Shown in pieces: positions 1 to 13,440 of a stretch of 64,000 nt of DNA; position 1 is the first letter of the stretch, and each line of letters begins with the position of its first letter. The stretch lies in NCBI GenBank assembly GCA_050084985.1, contig JBITNC010000001.1, positions 141,794,001-141,858,000 on the forward strand. Direction: 5' to 3'. The position numbers and the translations under genes were made by a program. Source of the stretch: Nageia nagi (lineage: Eukaryota; Pinophyta). The notes below the pieces were generated by a model. That model did not search any database and was not told where the DNA came from. It was given only the letters and a program-made list of their open reading frames with translations.

Positions 1-1799
1 GATATTTATTGGATCAACCAAATTATTAATCTTGATTAGGTTTCAAGTTGTCCTCCTAAGTTATTAAGATAATCCCTAAATGGATGTGTAAACATGTGGT
101 ATCATTACACATATGCTTGTCCACCTATTGGAGTTATGTCTAGACTAATAAAGGACTTAGGGGCAATTGAGAAGTATGAACTTTTCACCATTTGGATCAT
201 CAAATTTAAAGGCTTCAGTATGCCTATTCTCACCTCATGGCTTCTCAAACAAATCATGTTACAAAATGTATGTGCAGATGTGTTCATTTTAAGGGTTGCT
301 CATATCAATATTTGTATTTTTACATAAGTAAAATAAAGCAAAAATGCTAAACATGAAGTAAAGTGCTTTAAAATTAAACATCATCCATTCATAACATGGA
401 ACCTTAAGAGTCCAATGGGTTTTGTTTACCAACCCCTAAAGGACATCTTCACATCATTCCTTATTTGCACAAGTCCATTCCATACTTTAGATAAGGAATT
501 AAAAAAATGGACTCATTAAATGCATCATAGCTTAAAAAATAAGTACTAAGTTTGCATCATTCCATAACTTAAAAAACTTTAAGTAAGCATGCATCATGCT
601 ATAACTTAAAAGAATTTAAGTAAGTATGCATCATTCCATAACTTGCACAATTGCATTTATTAATTTTCAATAAGGAGTAAAAAAAATTTAGAATAGTGAT
701 AACCATCCATCATTTTGCATTTAGAAAGGCATTAAATATTCCATTCATCATTCCCATAACTTGATTAAGTAAAAAATATTCATGACCTTAGTAAAATTCA
801 TAAAGATTTCCCCCTTTTTTTCCTTAAAAAAATGAGCTTAAGGAAGATGCTTTCTAAAATTTAGACTACCTTAGAAAATAATTTTAACTAAGGAGAGAGA
901 TTAAAAAAAATACTAAGAATTTGCACTAGCATATTAATAGGTAATTGATTATGCCAATCTAAAAAATTTTCACTTTTAATAAATATTTTACAACCTCAAA
1001 GATACTTTGGAAAAAAAAAAAAAAGATTTCATTTAAAAAGAACTAAGTAATTTTCATGCTTTAAAAAGAATTTTTTCTAAGAATAGAAACATATTCCAAA
1101 AACAATTAGTCCCCTTTTTGAAATTTTTAAAAAGAAATGATGACTAAAGAAAAGGAATGATGATAGGAAATTAATTTTGAAGTTAGGAGTTTACTCTAAC
1201 TCAAATAAAAAGAGGTATTTTTAATAGTGATAACCATCCATCATTTTGCATTTAGAAAGGCATTAAATTAATAGTGATAACCATCCATCATTTTGCATTT
1301 TGCATTTTGCCTTTCTAAAATTTTTATTAATTTTGAAGTTAGGAGTTTACTCTAACTCAAATAAAAAGAGGTATTTTATTAATAACTAAAATTTAATCTT
1401 CCCATATATTTAATATAACATGAATATAGTAAAAGGTTACATATTATATTTACAATATATTTTGTGTTCTATAAGTCTCCCCTTTTTTGTTAAACACAAA
1501 AAAATGTACTAAAGTATAGTTACTTTAATTTTTTTTTTTTTTGGATAGTATCAAAATAGTTGAAATAAATACTTGTAAAATACGACTATTTTGTAAGGGA
1601 ACTAAGGTAGGTAAAACTCTAATATATAAATTTTTCAAAAACAAATTGCATATACTTTTTGAAGGGGAAAAATGTAGTATATTTTTACTTAAATACATAA
1701 TAAAACCTTCAAAAAAAAAAGGATATGCAAAATTATATCAATAGGTAATCTTAAACAATTGCAACTAACAATAAGACATGTTAGTATACAAAAAAAATT
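1..1799. other. AT-rich non-coding sequence with internal direct repeats
   Basis: I see no recognisable gene here; the short open frames have no family features. A block of about 45 bases (starting aatagtgataaccatccat) occurs near 692, 1224 and again near 1269. A block of about 50 bases (starting ttaattttgaagttaggag) occurs near 1171 and 1329. This suggests a local duplication of a unit of roughly 150 bases. A-runs near 1010-1024 and T-runs near 1530-1542 are also present. Confidence 0.6.
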
Positions 1800-3955
1800 A
1801 CAACAAAATAGATTGCTATTTTAATCCTATGCTACTTGGATAACATCATAGTGTTTTCTAAGAATAGAAAGGACCACTTGAATCATCTTAGGAAAGTTTT
1901 TGAAAAATGTATACAATTTGGAATTTCTATTAATCTCAAAAATTATATTTTTATGGTTAACCAAGGAAACTTGCTTGGTCATATTGTCTTAGAAAAAGAA
2001 TTGGCAATTGATCTAGATAGAGTGAAAGCTATTGAGGCATTGCCTATACTTTCAAATAAGAAGGCATTATATTCCTTCCTTGGTCAAACCAATTTTGTTA
2101 TAAAATGTATTAATGATTTTTTAGAGATTGTTTCTTCAATCACAACAATGTTAAAGAAAGATGTTGTATTCTCCTCATATAAAGAATCAAAGTAAGCTTT
2201 TCAAGATATTAAAAAGGTTATAACTAAAGATCCTATTTTGAAAAATTCTAATTTTTTAAATTATTTTATCATGTATGCATATGAGTAGTGAAAAGTGTTG
2301 GTGTCATCCTAGCATAGAAGGAAAACCATAAGGAAGAACATCCCATTACCTTTCATAGCCAAACACTGCACCAACACCAAAGAAGGTACTCATTTATTGA
2401 AAATCAAGTATTTTACATAATGAGAGAACTTAAAACTTTTAAGCATTATGTGTCCCATGATAAAATCTTTATATATACCATTCACCTAGATGTAAAATAT
2501 TATATTATCCAAGGTGAATTGGGTGAAGGAAAAGCTGTTGGATCACAAAAATAATAGAATATGATGTAGAAATCAAACCAATAGAACTGATAAGGGGAAG
2601 GGCCCTCTATGAAAAAAAAACAAAGGCTACACATATGATTGTTATCATAAAGGATGAGGAGCATCTTAATCAAAATAGTAATTAGATTAAGCAATTTATT
2701 TTTTATTTTAAAATTGGTAAACATCTTGAATCCTTATATAGGTTTCAAAGAAGGAGATTCATATTACAAGCATTAATATTTATGATGATATATGACCATC
2801 TCTATAAGAAGAATTTTGATCAAACCTTATTGAGATGTGTGACTCACGATGAAGCCTAGAGGATTTTACATGAACTTTATTATGGATTATTTAGAGGACA
2901 CTATAGTGGTCCTAATATTACAACAAAAATATTATAAGCAAGCTATTATTGGCCTACTATATTTTAAGATTCATTCAAGATAACATGAGAGTGTGATAAA
3001 TGCAGTAGATATATCAGAATCAAGAGACAAGATGCAATGTCCCTCAAGCCTATAGTTGTTGAATAACCTTTCCAATAATTGGGTCTAGACTTCATTGGTA
3101 TTGTTAACCTAAATACTTTAGTAGACCATAATTTTATTATGATTGCAATTGATTACTCCACAATATGGTCAAAAGACATGCCATGTAAGAGTGTAGATCA
3201 AGGGGCAATAATTAATATGATAAAAAGATTAATTACTCACTTTGGCATTCCATAGACTATTGTATAAGATAATGGTATTGTATTTATTGGAACTAATTTG
3301 TCAAAATTTATTGCTAAGTATGGGATGTACTAGATGTTCTCTTCAAACTATTACTCACAAGGGAACAGGTTAGCAAGATCAACAAATAAAAATTTAACCC
3401 AAATCATTAAAAAAGAAAATTGAAGGGAATCTTAAATAATGGCATACATAACTAGACCATGCATTATGGAAAAATAGAATCAATGTCAAATCAACTATCA
3501 AGACATCTCCCTATGCATTATTATATGGTAAGAGACTAGTATTGCTAATTTATCTTGAGTTACCTACATTAAAAATCCTATAAGGGTTGGAAGTATATGA
3601 TTTTGAGCCACTTCAAGTAAGTTTCAATCAGTTAATTAAGTTGGAGAATGATAGAAACAAAGAATATCATTCCTTCTAGCATCGATAGTAGATTATAAAA
3701 AAATGGTTTGATAAGAAAAAATCTTCTTAGGTAAAGTTTGAGGTCAAAGACATCATCCTCAAATGGGATGAAGAAAGAGCAAAACCCAAGAAACATAAAA
3801 ATTTTGATTCTTTATGGAGAGGGCCCTATATCATCATTCAAACCTTAACAAAATAATGCCTTCAAGCTTCAAGACATTATTGGGACTTGGGAACTGCCTA
3901 TACTAGTGAACAAGATCTATTTAAAATATTATTGACTAATAGGGTGATTCCATAA
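1800..3955 (+). pseudogene. Ty3/gypsy pol remnant: RT end, RNase H, integrase
   Basis: This is the 3' half of a Ty3/gypsy polyprotein. It opens at the RT active site, read as YLDN at about 1832-1843 followed by IIVFSK, so the second Asp of YLDD is changed to Asn. An open stretch at 1836-2195 carries the RT palm and thumb, including LGHIV. RNase H-like sequence follows at about 2200-2700. The integrase zinc-binding domain is visible at about 2868-3009 (HELYYG, then CDKC). The catalytic core shows GLDFIG near 3082 and DNGIVFIG near 3270. The catalytic Glu position reads AGA (Arg) at 3376-3378. Many in-frame TAG and TAA codons and some frame changes make it non-functional. The protease and most of RT are missing on the left. 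Family assignment is firm; lineage is not resolved. Confidence 0.85.
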
Positions 3956-4540
3956 CCCCAACAAATATGTATAATGTACATACTCCACTATTTTTAGTTT
4001 TAGTCATTTTTGTCCCTTTCAAATATATATACATATATATATATATATTCTTATATATATTGGTTCATCGATGACACATTTCCCAAGAAGGTAGGTAGCC
4101 ATTAATGCTTCCATTAACTAGGCATGGTGAAGGTTAAACCTAATGGATGTAAACCATCATATCAAAGGATGCCATTTAATAGCTAGATTTTCTCAAAAAA
4201 CCACCAATGGCACCTTACCTTATAATTTAAATTTGATGTGCTTAAATTAAATGTGATCCTACCTATCATCCCTAACACCACACTTTGGGTAGATTATAAC
4301 ATTCCTTACTCATTAATTACCATTAATAGGCAACAATTCCAAACCCTAAGTAAATAAAATATAGCCCTTAACCTCTCATTCCCTCACTTAGCAAATTTTA
4401 GAGCATAAGTTTTCGAGAGTTCCAGAGCTTATTTTTTATAGAGTTTTTAGCACTAAGAATTGAGGAATTCTTATAGCTTTCATCACAAAGGTTGTAGTAG
4501 CTTAATGTTAACCTAAGTTGCATAAAAACTACTCAAAATC
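3956..4540. other. Spacer after gypsy pol with AT microsatellite
   Basis: No coding signal is seen. Positions about 4022-4062 are an alternating AT-rich tract (atatatatac type). The remainder is AT-rich sequence between the integrase end and the next fossil frame. Confidence 0.5.
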
Positions 4541-7500
4541 ATGATGGAAATTGAGAAGCTTGAGGTAGCTATGGAAGAGGTATTAGATGCCAACTTAGTG
4601 GCAATTCATGATGAGTATTTGTATAATGCTCTAGGTGTTAACTAGACAAAGGGAGGGGTCATGAATCATATGGATACCTAGAGATAATACCTTGAAAGAA
4701 TCCTATTGTTGCACTAGATACCAAATATTGCAAGAAAAGGGTAGTCATTAGTAGAATCAATAAATAATGTCATTTTGGATCAGGTCTTGGCATATTATGT
4801 ACCCTATGATTCTTTCACTTTCCTAGAGCTCCTTGTTTCTATTTCCCTTAGGCATAACCTATAGGACTATGAGGTTATAGCTTACAAGGAGTAGAAGAAG
4901 GGAGAAGCAAAGTCCAAGTACCAATCGAATATTATTTTGTAATACTCCTTAGAAGCAATTATACATGCATTCATAATCCCTATTGATTAAACCTTACATG
5001 TTAAGAAGAAAATTGATCTTAAAAAGGAAAAGGTTAATTTTTATCAAAATGAAAATGAGATGCTAGATTTAATTGATGAGAGGTATGAAGGAATATGCAC
5101 TAAACTCCTATAGAGATATGACATCACCTCCTCTAAAAAATCTTGGGACAAACAAGTCCTACAAGTGTTGGCTATTATTCTTGGGAAGCAGACCCAAATT
5201 GAGGTAGATGAAGCCATGATGAGAGTGGTGTATAATATTATTAAGGCACACATATACTATTATTTTTATCTTTAATATCAAATGAGATTAGAAAAAAAAA
5301 TTTCAATATTGAAAAATCTAATTTCTCACATTCATTATATTTGTGGTGGCTTATAGTCCACCAAAACTTGGAAGTTCTGGTGGAAGGAGGACTCCAGATT
5401 GCACCAACAACTCTATCCACATCACTTGCACCAATTGATTTAAGAGTGTTAGTACTCGTAAAAGTTTATGGCTCATAATATGAGTTCATGGAAAAGTTTT
5501 CTTCTCTAGTAATGTGCATTCTCATGGGGAGGGTTACCCACATACTACACCAATTTATCATGGATGAGTTTTAAGGAGAAAACAGGATAGGAGATTGGTA
5601 ATTTTTGAGGAACTACATAATAATTATGAGGTATGGTTATTTTTATATCCCATTTTTGTTACCTAAGTTTGTTACCCCATAGTTATATTCTTTAGATATG
5701 GCTAGACAAATATTTTCCATAGAGACTAAGCATGGATCATGGGGTAATTTCAAACTTGTTATCAAAATACCTACCTAATCTATAAATTTTACTTTAATAG
5801 AAATAGGGTGTAAAGATTAGTTAGTCAATTTTATTGTACAAAATTTTAAATTAGATACTATAGATACCCCTTGGGTATATGACCTAGCTAGTGAAATGAT
5901 AAGGATAATCAAATCTAATAAAAATTGCTTGATGTTATCCCATGATGTCCAATTGCATGTGGAATATTTGGAAAATAAAATGAAAGAGGAGGTTGAGGTA
6001 TCCTTGAAATGGGAATTCAAGATTCTTGATAAGGCATGGATGGCCCTTGAAGGCCAAAAAAAGTATAAGATCTAGGAAGTCAGACTCCAAGATTTTTCCT
6101 TGAACCTGAAGGTTTTCACTCATCTATAGGATGAGTTAGGTTGAGGCCCTAATAAAATAGAGTATTTCACAAAATTTAGATTTGAATATAGTACCAAAGA
6201 AAATCATGTTTAAAGATAACACTTTGGTGAGTTTACATATGATCAATATTAAATTTCCCAATACATGCAAGACCCACTAAAGAAAATAGGAAAACCACTT
6301 CTAACTAATTTTCAAGGGAAGGGTATGGAAAATGAACAACCATTGGTACAGTGGACATAAGAACTACAAAAATAAAAAAAGAGAAAATATAAATAAGCAT
6401 CCATATCCTATCAGCTTCAAAAAAGGAAGAAAGAAGCTCAAATTACAATGAATTTCACACTTGAGGAATCTTATCCAAAGAAGAAAAGACTCAAACTCAA
6501 ACTAGTAATAAAAGAGAAATAAACCCTAGAGGAGAAGTTATAAGTGTTAGAAAAGAGGGCATATGCCAATAAACCATCTATGGTAAGAAGCACCCAGACC
6601 CCATCTTCCTAGGCAATAAGTAAAGAATAAGTACAACCCAAACTAAGAATGGGAGATACTAAGTTACTTGATGCAGAGGAAACCTAAAAGCATGAACAAG
6701 GTCATATATCATGATACAGAAGAAGAAACTAGGGATGAAGTGTAGCAAGGGGGAGGGAATGTGCTTGGAATGAGTCAAGTAGTAACAACCTAAATGGGTG
6801 GCACCACAGTAGCAAGAGGTGGATCAGGTGAAGATGAAGATGATGATGATGATCCAAATAAAAAGAAATACTTTAGCCCAAAGGATAAGCCACTTGAAGA
6901 AGAGTCTACCATAAATGAGTAAGAAGAAGAGGTATGGGTAATACCTACTATAGAGACAGTAATAAAGACACCTACCAAATATACTCCAACATTAATCTCA
7001 AGAGTAGGTGCATCTCACCATTCTTTAATTCCTTATTCTAAACCCTTGCAAGAGGAAATAAAAAGCATTTTTTCTACTCAAATAGTAGATCCCATTGATT
7101 GGAAGACATTTATTAATAAAACCTCTTTTCTTTTGAAGAAACAGGTGAGAATTTTGAGTAAAGCTATAGAAATGGGGGATATTTAAATTTCTTAGATGCC
7201 CTTCAAAGAAGGGCAATTATAAAAAACCCCCATGTCTGTTATAAATGTAAATGTGTAGAGTGCTCTAGCTATAGAATAGTCTAGGTTTTTGGTAAATACT
7301 TCCCTAGTTGCTAGTAAGAGTCTCCAATCAATGGAGAACAAAATAGATAAACTCAATAAATAGATTGAACAATATAAAAAGGATTACTACCAAAAAGATA
7401 AGATGATAGCCGGGCTATAGAACCATAATAAAGAAATAATTGAAGTTTTGGCAAAGTAGAAGTTTGAGCATGAAAAGAGCCTTGAAGATGCTAAGGTTAA

Positions 7501-7850
7501 GCTAAAGAACATGAAGAAATACATTAAATACCTCAAGGCTCAAGCCAGTGTAATTGAAAAATAAAAGACTTAGTAGATCAAAGAGGAATTGAAAAAGACA
7601 CTAGTGATAAATAAAGTGTTAAATGATGATAAGGTCAAGCTACTAGAAATTGTCAAGAATTTTAAAAAAACCCTAGTGGAGTAGATAGGAGAAAGATTGA
7701 TCAGCATATCCCAATTACGTCTATTGAAGAATCAAACAAAACAAGTTGTTAAGTAGTATAATGCTCACACCACACTTCACAAACTAGCCTTATCAATGAT
7801 TTGGCCATAATAACTACAAGCCTTAGATAAACAATTTTGAGAAGGATAAA
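4541..7850 (+). pseudogene. Long unidentified fossil reading frame downstream of gypsy pol
   Basis: A coding-like frame starts ATGATGG at 4541 and reads about 237 codons to about 5252 without a frameshift, broken only by seven TAG and three TAA codons. A second clean tract, about 6787-7840, is also in one frame, with about eleven TAG, seven TAA and one TGA. The sequence between (5260-6786) looks coding-like but changes frame. The inferred product is charged, with an acidic Asp run at about 6827-6855 followed by Lys, and a Lys/Glu-rich likely coiled-coil stretch at about 7320-7700. No membrane segments or zinc knuckles were seen. It lies in the position where some gypsy elements carry an extra 3' gene, but I do not recognise the family. 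It could also be an unrelated inserted element or gene remnant. Confidence 0.6.
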
Positions 7851-9624
7851 ATATATCTATGATTTGCAAGAACTAGTGTTTGTTTTGGACTTGAAGAAAC
7901 ATCAATTAAAAATACAAATTGGATTTGTAAATAGATTCTTTCATTCTTTAATCCAATTAAAGGCTCCCAAATTGTGGGAGGAATGAGATGTACAAAGTAG
8001 CACCAACTAATGGGTGGTGAATCCAAATAATTTTGGGAGTAGTCATTTTTTGAAAAACAAATTTCATACCTACAAATAATAAGTGACTTAGCCTAGGAAA
8101 TAGTAACAAGATTCTTGCATGCTAGAAGACTAAAGAGCATGTTAACAAGCTTCAGAGCAAATATAGTCCAACTACAAGCATGTCCTATTTGATCACAAGT
8201 AGATAATATAGATCTAAAAGATCTATATAATAAGCTATAGTATCTACTTTCTTCAAATTTAATTCAATTACCAGAAGTCCCACCAAAGAATCCATTTGAG
8301 CAAGAAAGTGGAAATGGCCAATAATGGTCCTATTCTTTAGCAGGCTGAACACCCCAAGAGCTTCCAAAAGATTATTATTTTTTCAAAATCACACTTTGGA
8401 AGGGGTAAAATTACTATATTATTTATTCTTTCCCTTATTCATTCATTCATTCTTAAATATAATCCTTCATTTAATTACCACCTCTTATTTCCCTTTCTCT
8501 TATATGTAAATACTTATGTATGTTAAGCCCTTATTTTAAAAACTATTGTATATTACCAAGTCATGAACTTACATTGTTAGCTCTTAGTATTATAAACATT
8601 TTTTGAAAGTACCATTTTTTTAGGGTAGGTATTGTTTGTATAGTAATTTGAGTCAAATACAAGAACTACATATAGTCTAAGATAATGAATGTCAATCTTC
8701 TAAAACTAAATCTTTTCTAAGTCTTATTACTAGGTCTTGTTGTATATAAATTATTTATGTATCAAAGGTCAAGTTCAAGCCCTATTTCAAGTCCTATCAC
8801 TTAGGTTCTATTCTTGTTTAAATTCAAAGGTTATTTTTGGGTAGCATTGTAAAGTAAATATGAGTCATTATTGAGTCAAATCAATCAATGCACAATTTTC
8901 TAGAGCCCACACATTTCTAGAGAAAAAGTTTTATTATACATAAAAAATCAATGGGCACTGAGTTATTCCATCAATAGGTGTTACCAAAGAACAAATAAAT
9001 GAGATATATTTTAGTGATTTCATTCTATAAATCCCATCAATTTTGAGCATTGATGTCACACCTTTTATTGAAAATCGATAGGTGATAAGGCAACTTCCAA
9101 TCAGTCAATGGATCCCACTAGAGCAAGTAAGACTTGCTTAGCTGAAAATAGAACTATGAGATAAGGGGAACACTAAGGTCCACTTAATTTGTTTGATCCC
9201 TAAGGATCTATCAATGTATAAAATTTGACTCATTTTCACATGTCAGTAGTAGTTTTTCCTTAGGTTTCAATGTTATATCTTTAATTTCCCTCATAGTTTT
9301 TGCAACCTAGAGTTGTAATGATCTTCATAAATGGTTACAAAGAGTTAGATAGCTACCAAAAGAGCATAGAGATAAATTGTACCAATAAATATAGCAAACC
9401 ATAACTTGATAAATTAGCTACAATTGCAACAAGATATAGTTAAAGACAAATATGAGAAACTGAGGCCAAGAAGGTACAAAAATTTAGAGTTTCCAAATTC
9501 TCAAACATTGGCATTGATTATACTGAGTCACTATGTAATTTAGCATAGTTATAGATTTAAGTTGTACATTTATAAATAATTATTTGTTTTTGTTCTTATT
9601 CAATAGGAAAATTAAGGGTAGTAA
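7851..9624. other. No recognisable gene
   Basis: AT-rich sequence with many stops on both strands. Short open frames near 7823-8026 (minus), 8185-8367 (minus) and 8324-8509 (plus) have no family features. It could be the 3' untranslated part of the element to its left. Confidence 0.5.
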
Positions 9625-10157
9625 TGTTGGACAACCACCCATTTGCAAATAGAGTAGTATAAGTAGTGGATTGTTAGAGGTCCATAAGGTTAGACATTTT
9701 AGCAAAGCTGCCCAATGTATGAAGTTCTTTCATAAATGATAATACAAAATAGTGATGTTTTTCCTTTGCATTTTATGGCTTTTATAATGTTTGTAAACAT
9801 TATGTATAAAACATTATTCTAAATTATGGATGTGTATTGCAACTGAAAGACCCCAATGGTAAGAGAGTCTTTCTATTCTTAATATTGGTAATGGATTACT
9901 GCATGTGTGGTAATGCTTAGGCTAGTTAGTTTTATCTTATTTTAGTAGTTTATATTTTCATATCTTTCTTATTACTCTTGCCCTATTTTATCTCTTTCCA
10001 ATTAGTTTTGACCTATCTTATAGATAGGATCCAACCTATAACCCAAAGATTGAATAGAAGACCCCCATGAGTGCACTTTCCCACCATATTTTGCTCTTTC
10101 AAGAACCCTACTATTATAGGCAATAGAGAACTAGACTAGAACAAACCTTAATGTTAC
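9625..10157 (+). repeat. Possible solitary or 3' LTR
   Basis: The segment starts TGTTGGACAACC after a purine-rich stretch (ggaaaattaagggtagtaa) and could end near TTAATGTTACA, giving TGTTG...TACA ends. It lies downstream on the same strand as the gypsy pol and the long fossil frame. There is no second copy in the window to confirm it, so this is an inference from the ends alone. Confidence 0.25.
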
Positions 10158-10177
10158 ATTATACTAATCAAAAACAA

Positions 10178-11500
10178 CTATTTATTACCTCCAATAAAGA
10201 TTTGTTGAGTAGATGTACATATGCCTTCCTTGATATCTTTTACTATCATTATTTCCTTTGAAAGAAAACCACCATCCTTCATTATAATGTTCAATCCATG
10301 TGTGTGATCTCCATGCTTCACCATTGATATCTCTATAGTCACTATAACTTGAAGCTCATCAAATTTATTCATATTTTCATTCTCTATCTCTTCAATGAGA
10401 TAGTCCTTTCTATTCTCTTCATGCTTCACTCTTAATGATTAATCTTAAAATATAAATATTATAGCTTTCATTTCCTCTCATTCATAATTTCTCTTAGATT
10501 AGTATCCCATATTTCCTCTTTGAGATAATTATTAACTTTTGATGAGTGAGTTTCAATATTTCTATCCATTCCATATGAAAGGTATCCATGATAAGTAATC
10601 CACCAACTAAATTTTTTCTTCTTGTTTCCAACATTCTTCTCCATGAGAATAATAACTTATTCATGATATTAATCCTTTTTAAATTTTTAATTTTGTGTAT
10701 CCTTCATAAGATACTCTTCATCATATGCCTCCTTCATGTGATTCCCTCTTTATACTCCACTAATTTTAGTGGTCTTCAAATAGGCAATCACCAACTTTGG
10801 AGTGATCTTCAACACAACAACATTCATCATTCTCATAGAATGATATTTCAACACTTATCTCTTGAATGATACATCCATTATATTTTCCATCAATATGCAT
10901 GCTTCCTAAATATGCAACTCCTACAACTTCTTCTTTTTCTTCATTAAAAGAAGATTCATCAACATTATATTTTTCTTCCTCATATTCTTCCTTTATAAAA
11001 AAGAATTCCTTGGTAAAATTTTATTTTCTTAATCATAATAAATGCATTAAATCATGAGGATCTCACATGGTTTCTCAAAATAATATTCATCATAACTTTC
11101 TTCCATAGAAAGAGTTTCATAAGGTTCCTCAAATATGTAAGCCTCCCACTTACTCATACAATCTTCACACATAAGCTCATAAGAGTTTCAAAAAAGATAT
11201 TGCAAACTTTTCCATGTATTTATAGTTTTCCTAAAACTTGTAATGAGTTTAAAAATATTCTCCTTTATATTTTTTCTAATTTACAAGGGATCCAAATAAT
11301 TTTTATGTTGCCCCTCTTTCTTTTTCTTTTTTTCTCTTCTTCAAGGCTTCTCTAGTATTTAGGTTTCTCATATCCATTAGTAATGTTATCCTAAATTCCT
11401 TTGATAATTAATAATATCCTCATTTTGGCAATCCAAAACATATAATCTACTCCACAAAATATTGGATCTTGCAATTCATAGTTATTATTTTTGGCCATCA
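10178..11500 (-). pseudogene. Ty1/copia gag remnant, minus strand
   Basis: Read on the minus strand, about 11,500 down to 11,220 gives a UBN2-type copia gag start: FCGVDYMFWIAKMRILL, then a GI*DNITNGYEKP stretch where Trp has become TAG, then an EEEKKRKRK run. Lower down, frames around 10,900-10,600 and the open stretch 10,178-10,429 (about 83 residues, rich in Glu, Lys and Ile) continue in the same direction. They are likely later parts of the same polyprotein, but I cannot name their domains. The primer site at 11,621-11,633 lies just upstream, which supports the copia call. Confidence 0.6.
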
Positions 11501-11620
11501 TATTAAGAACACCAAGCAATCATCTTTGTAGAAACTCGATAAATCTTATACTAAAGTTCTTAACCAAGATTTGAAATAAATTTTCACACTCTATAATTTG
11601 TTTCTTTACCTATAAAAATA

Positions 11621-11633
11621 GGCTTTAATACCA
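11621..11633 (-). promoter_or_regulatory. Copia primer binding site (tRNA-iMet type), minus strand
   Basis: The plus-strand sequence ggctttaatacca is the reverse complement of tggtattaaagcc. This matches the plant initiator-Met tRNA primer site tggtatcagagcc with two transitions. It lies just upstream of the minus-strand copia gag, so the 5' LTR should occupy the higher coordinates. Confidence 0.6.
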
Positions 11634-12174
11634 CATGTAGAATCTCAATAGATTATCTACATATATAACTCTCAAGGTTTAGCTCAAAAAATGTTATAAT
11701 AAATTTTGTAAGATAAATGAACTCTTAGAAGTGGAAGCATAAATATAAGAACATTTATTAAGAGATGAACTCTCCATCTATTCACACAAGATATTAAGTT
11801 TGGGTTTAACCAAATATCCATAATAACTCAATGAAGCAAGCTTTGAGAAAAAATCAATATATAATTTTCAAGCAATAAACTAGTATGAGATTGTTGTAGA
11901 AAATACATTATCTACCAATACTTTTGGAGCAATAAACTAGTATATTATGATATAATATTACATTATTTACATATTCTCTATAAATATCAAGCATTATAAA
12001 ACCTATATTTCTCTACTTACTCATTCTACTTCTTAAAATTTAAATGGATACATGCTTATATAGTTATTTATGAGAATTAGAATAGGTGCAAACTATTTAG
12101 GGAAATCCTCTCAAGAGTTATTATAATCTAAAATAAGATTAATAATCAATTTTCAAATACCTATAAATCCTATC
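11634..12174 (-). repeat. Probable degraded copia LTR region
   Basis: Placed as LTR only by its position beyond the minus-strand primer site. No paired LTR or clean termini were found. No coding sequence is seen. Confidence 0.3.
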
Positions 12175-12359
12175 CTATTACTTTAAACATAAAATATTAT
12201 AATCATATGAATCACAAACAACTGATAGAATAAGAAAAAGATAGACTTTTGGTCAAAGTTAACCAAAATAAGCTAAAACTATAAAATGCTATTGAAATGT
12301 GTATCCTCTAAAGAATTATGCTTACATTTGGGAAACACATAGGGTTTGAAATATGTAGA
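12175..12359. repeat. 185-bp dispersed repeat, copy 1
   Basis: This matches 29,332-29,516 with only about a dozen differences over 185 bases and a constant offset of 17,157. Both copies end at atatgtaga. The sequence after each copy is unrelated, so this is a true breakpoint. No coding content is recognised. Confidence 0.8.
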
Positions 12360-13140
12360 ATTTTTTGTGGATAAATTCTTGTATGTTATCTTTGTTTATT
12401 TTTAGAAGATTTGGCACTAATCATGTGGAAGGTGAAATGTAGGGGCATTTTTTATGAAACATAGAGGGTCATTGAATTTCTAGGATGAGAGGTAGAAAAC
12501 TCTATTTTAAGTTCAAATTTATAAGTCAAGTTGGTCTAATTTATAACACTATCCTATATGATAAAGATAGAAAATATTATGTGTTATGTGTTCTTGTGAA
12601 ATATAACTTTGATTATCACTATATTTATATTGGATATGAATTCTTATATCATCAATATTAGAAGCATCTTTTAGATAGGAAGGGATATTTTTCTTGACCT
12701 TATTTAGATCATAGATAATGATTATATTGGTTGTATTTGGCCTCTTTTTGATCTCATTTTATAACCTTGATATTCATATGTTACTAAGTATTGATGTTGG
12801 GATGAGTGTTGATGCTTATGTATTGCGAGATCTTCGATTTTTTCAAATATTCCAAATAGTAGAGGGTTGGGAGGTATCTTCATCTAAAAATTAATATACC
12901 CCCATGTAAATTTCTTCAACTTTATCTTCATGTACTTAAGGAATTTTATATTCTTCCTTTAACATATGAGGTTACTCATTTTTGGTACAATGAACACATT
13001 AATGCTCATCTTTAATTTCACTTCAAAAGTGGATATGTAATATTTAGATTATATTTATGTTATCTTACTTGAAAGAATCAAGCATTTCCCCAAAAATACA
13101 TATTGTAATGTTATAATCAATAAATTAATTATTTAAAATA
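12360..13140. other. No recognisable gene
   Basis: AT-rich sequence dense in stops in all frames I followed. Nothing identifiable. Confidence 0.5.
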
Positions 13141-13440
13141 TTATACATGAATCAGTTAAACTAATTTTATCAAGAAAAGAATCATAATCTTCTGAAAGGT
13201 TAGTCTTATGTATTTCCTTAACTAGTTGTGCATATTCATAATCTTTATTGATGACCATGCCAAACACATTGATCATGTTATTTTCTTCTTCATTCTCACT
13301 AGATTATTTGTTAGATTTTATATTAGTGTTTTCATCTGCTTTCTCATTGGTAGCATAATTAACTATCCTAGTTTCTAGGAATGGATGAGATTTCTTTTTA
13401 TTTTGATACACCCATTTGTTGAATGATCTTTAAATTGATG
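13141..13440 (-). pseudogene. Unidentified minus-strand coding-like fragment
   Basis: The minus strand reads about 85-100 codons in one frame (KSHPFLETRIVNYA near the start, then a Glu/Asn-rich part, ending EYAQLVKEIHK and FLDKISL) with one internal TAA. Composition and continuity suggest former coding sequence. No family is recognised. Short stretches at about 13,560-13,880 on the same strand could be upstream exons with GT/AG borders, but this is weak. Confidence 0.35.

Noticed and set aside
94-327. 77-residue open frame at the left edge
   Set aside because: No motif, no coding context, overlapping open frame on the other strand; chance in AT-rich DNA.
4541-7850. TAG and TAA read as glutamine, a recoded genetic code
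   Set aside because: The NAA10-like genes, preY-like gene and open retroelement stretches in the same window use normal stops, and the stops are best explained by C-to-T decay of dead elements.
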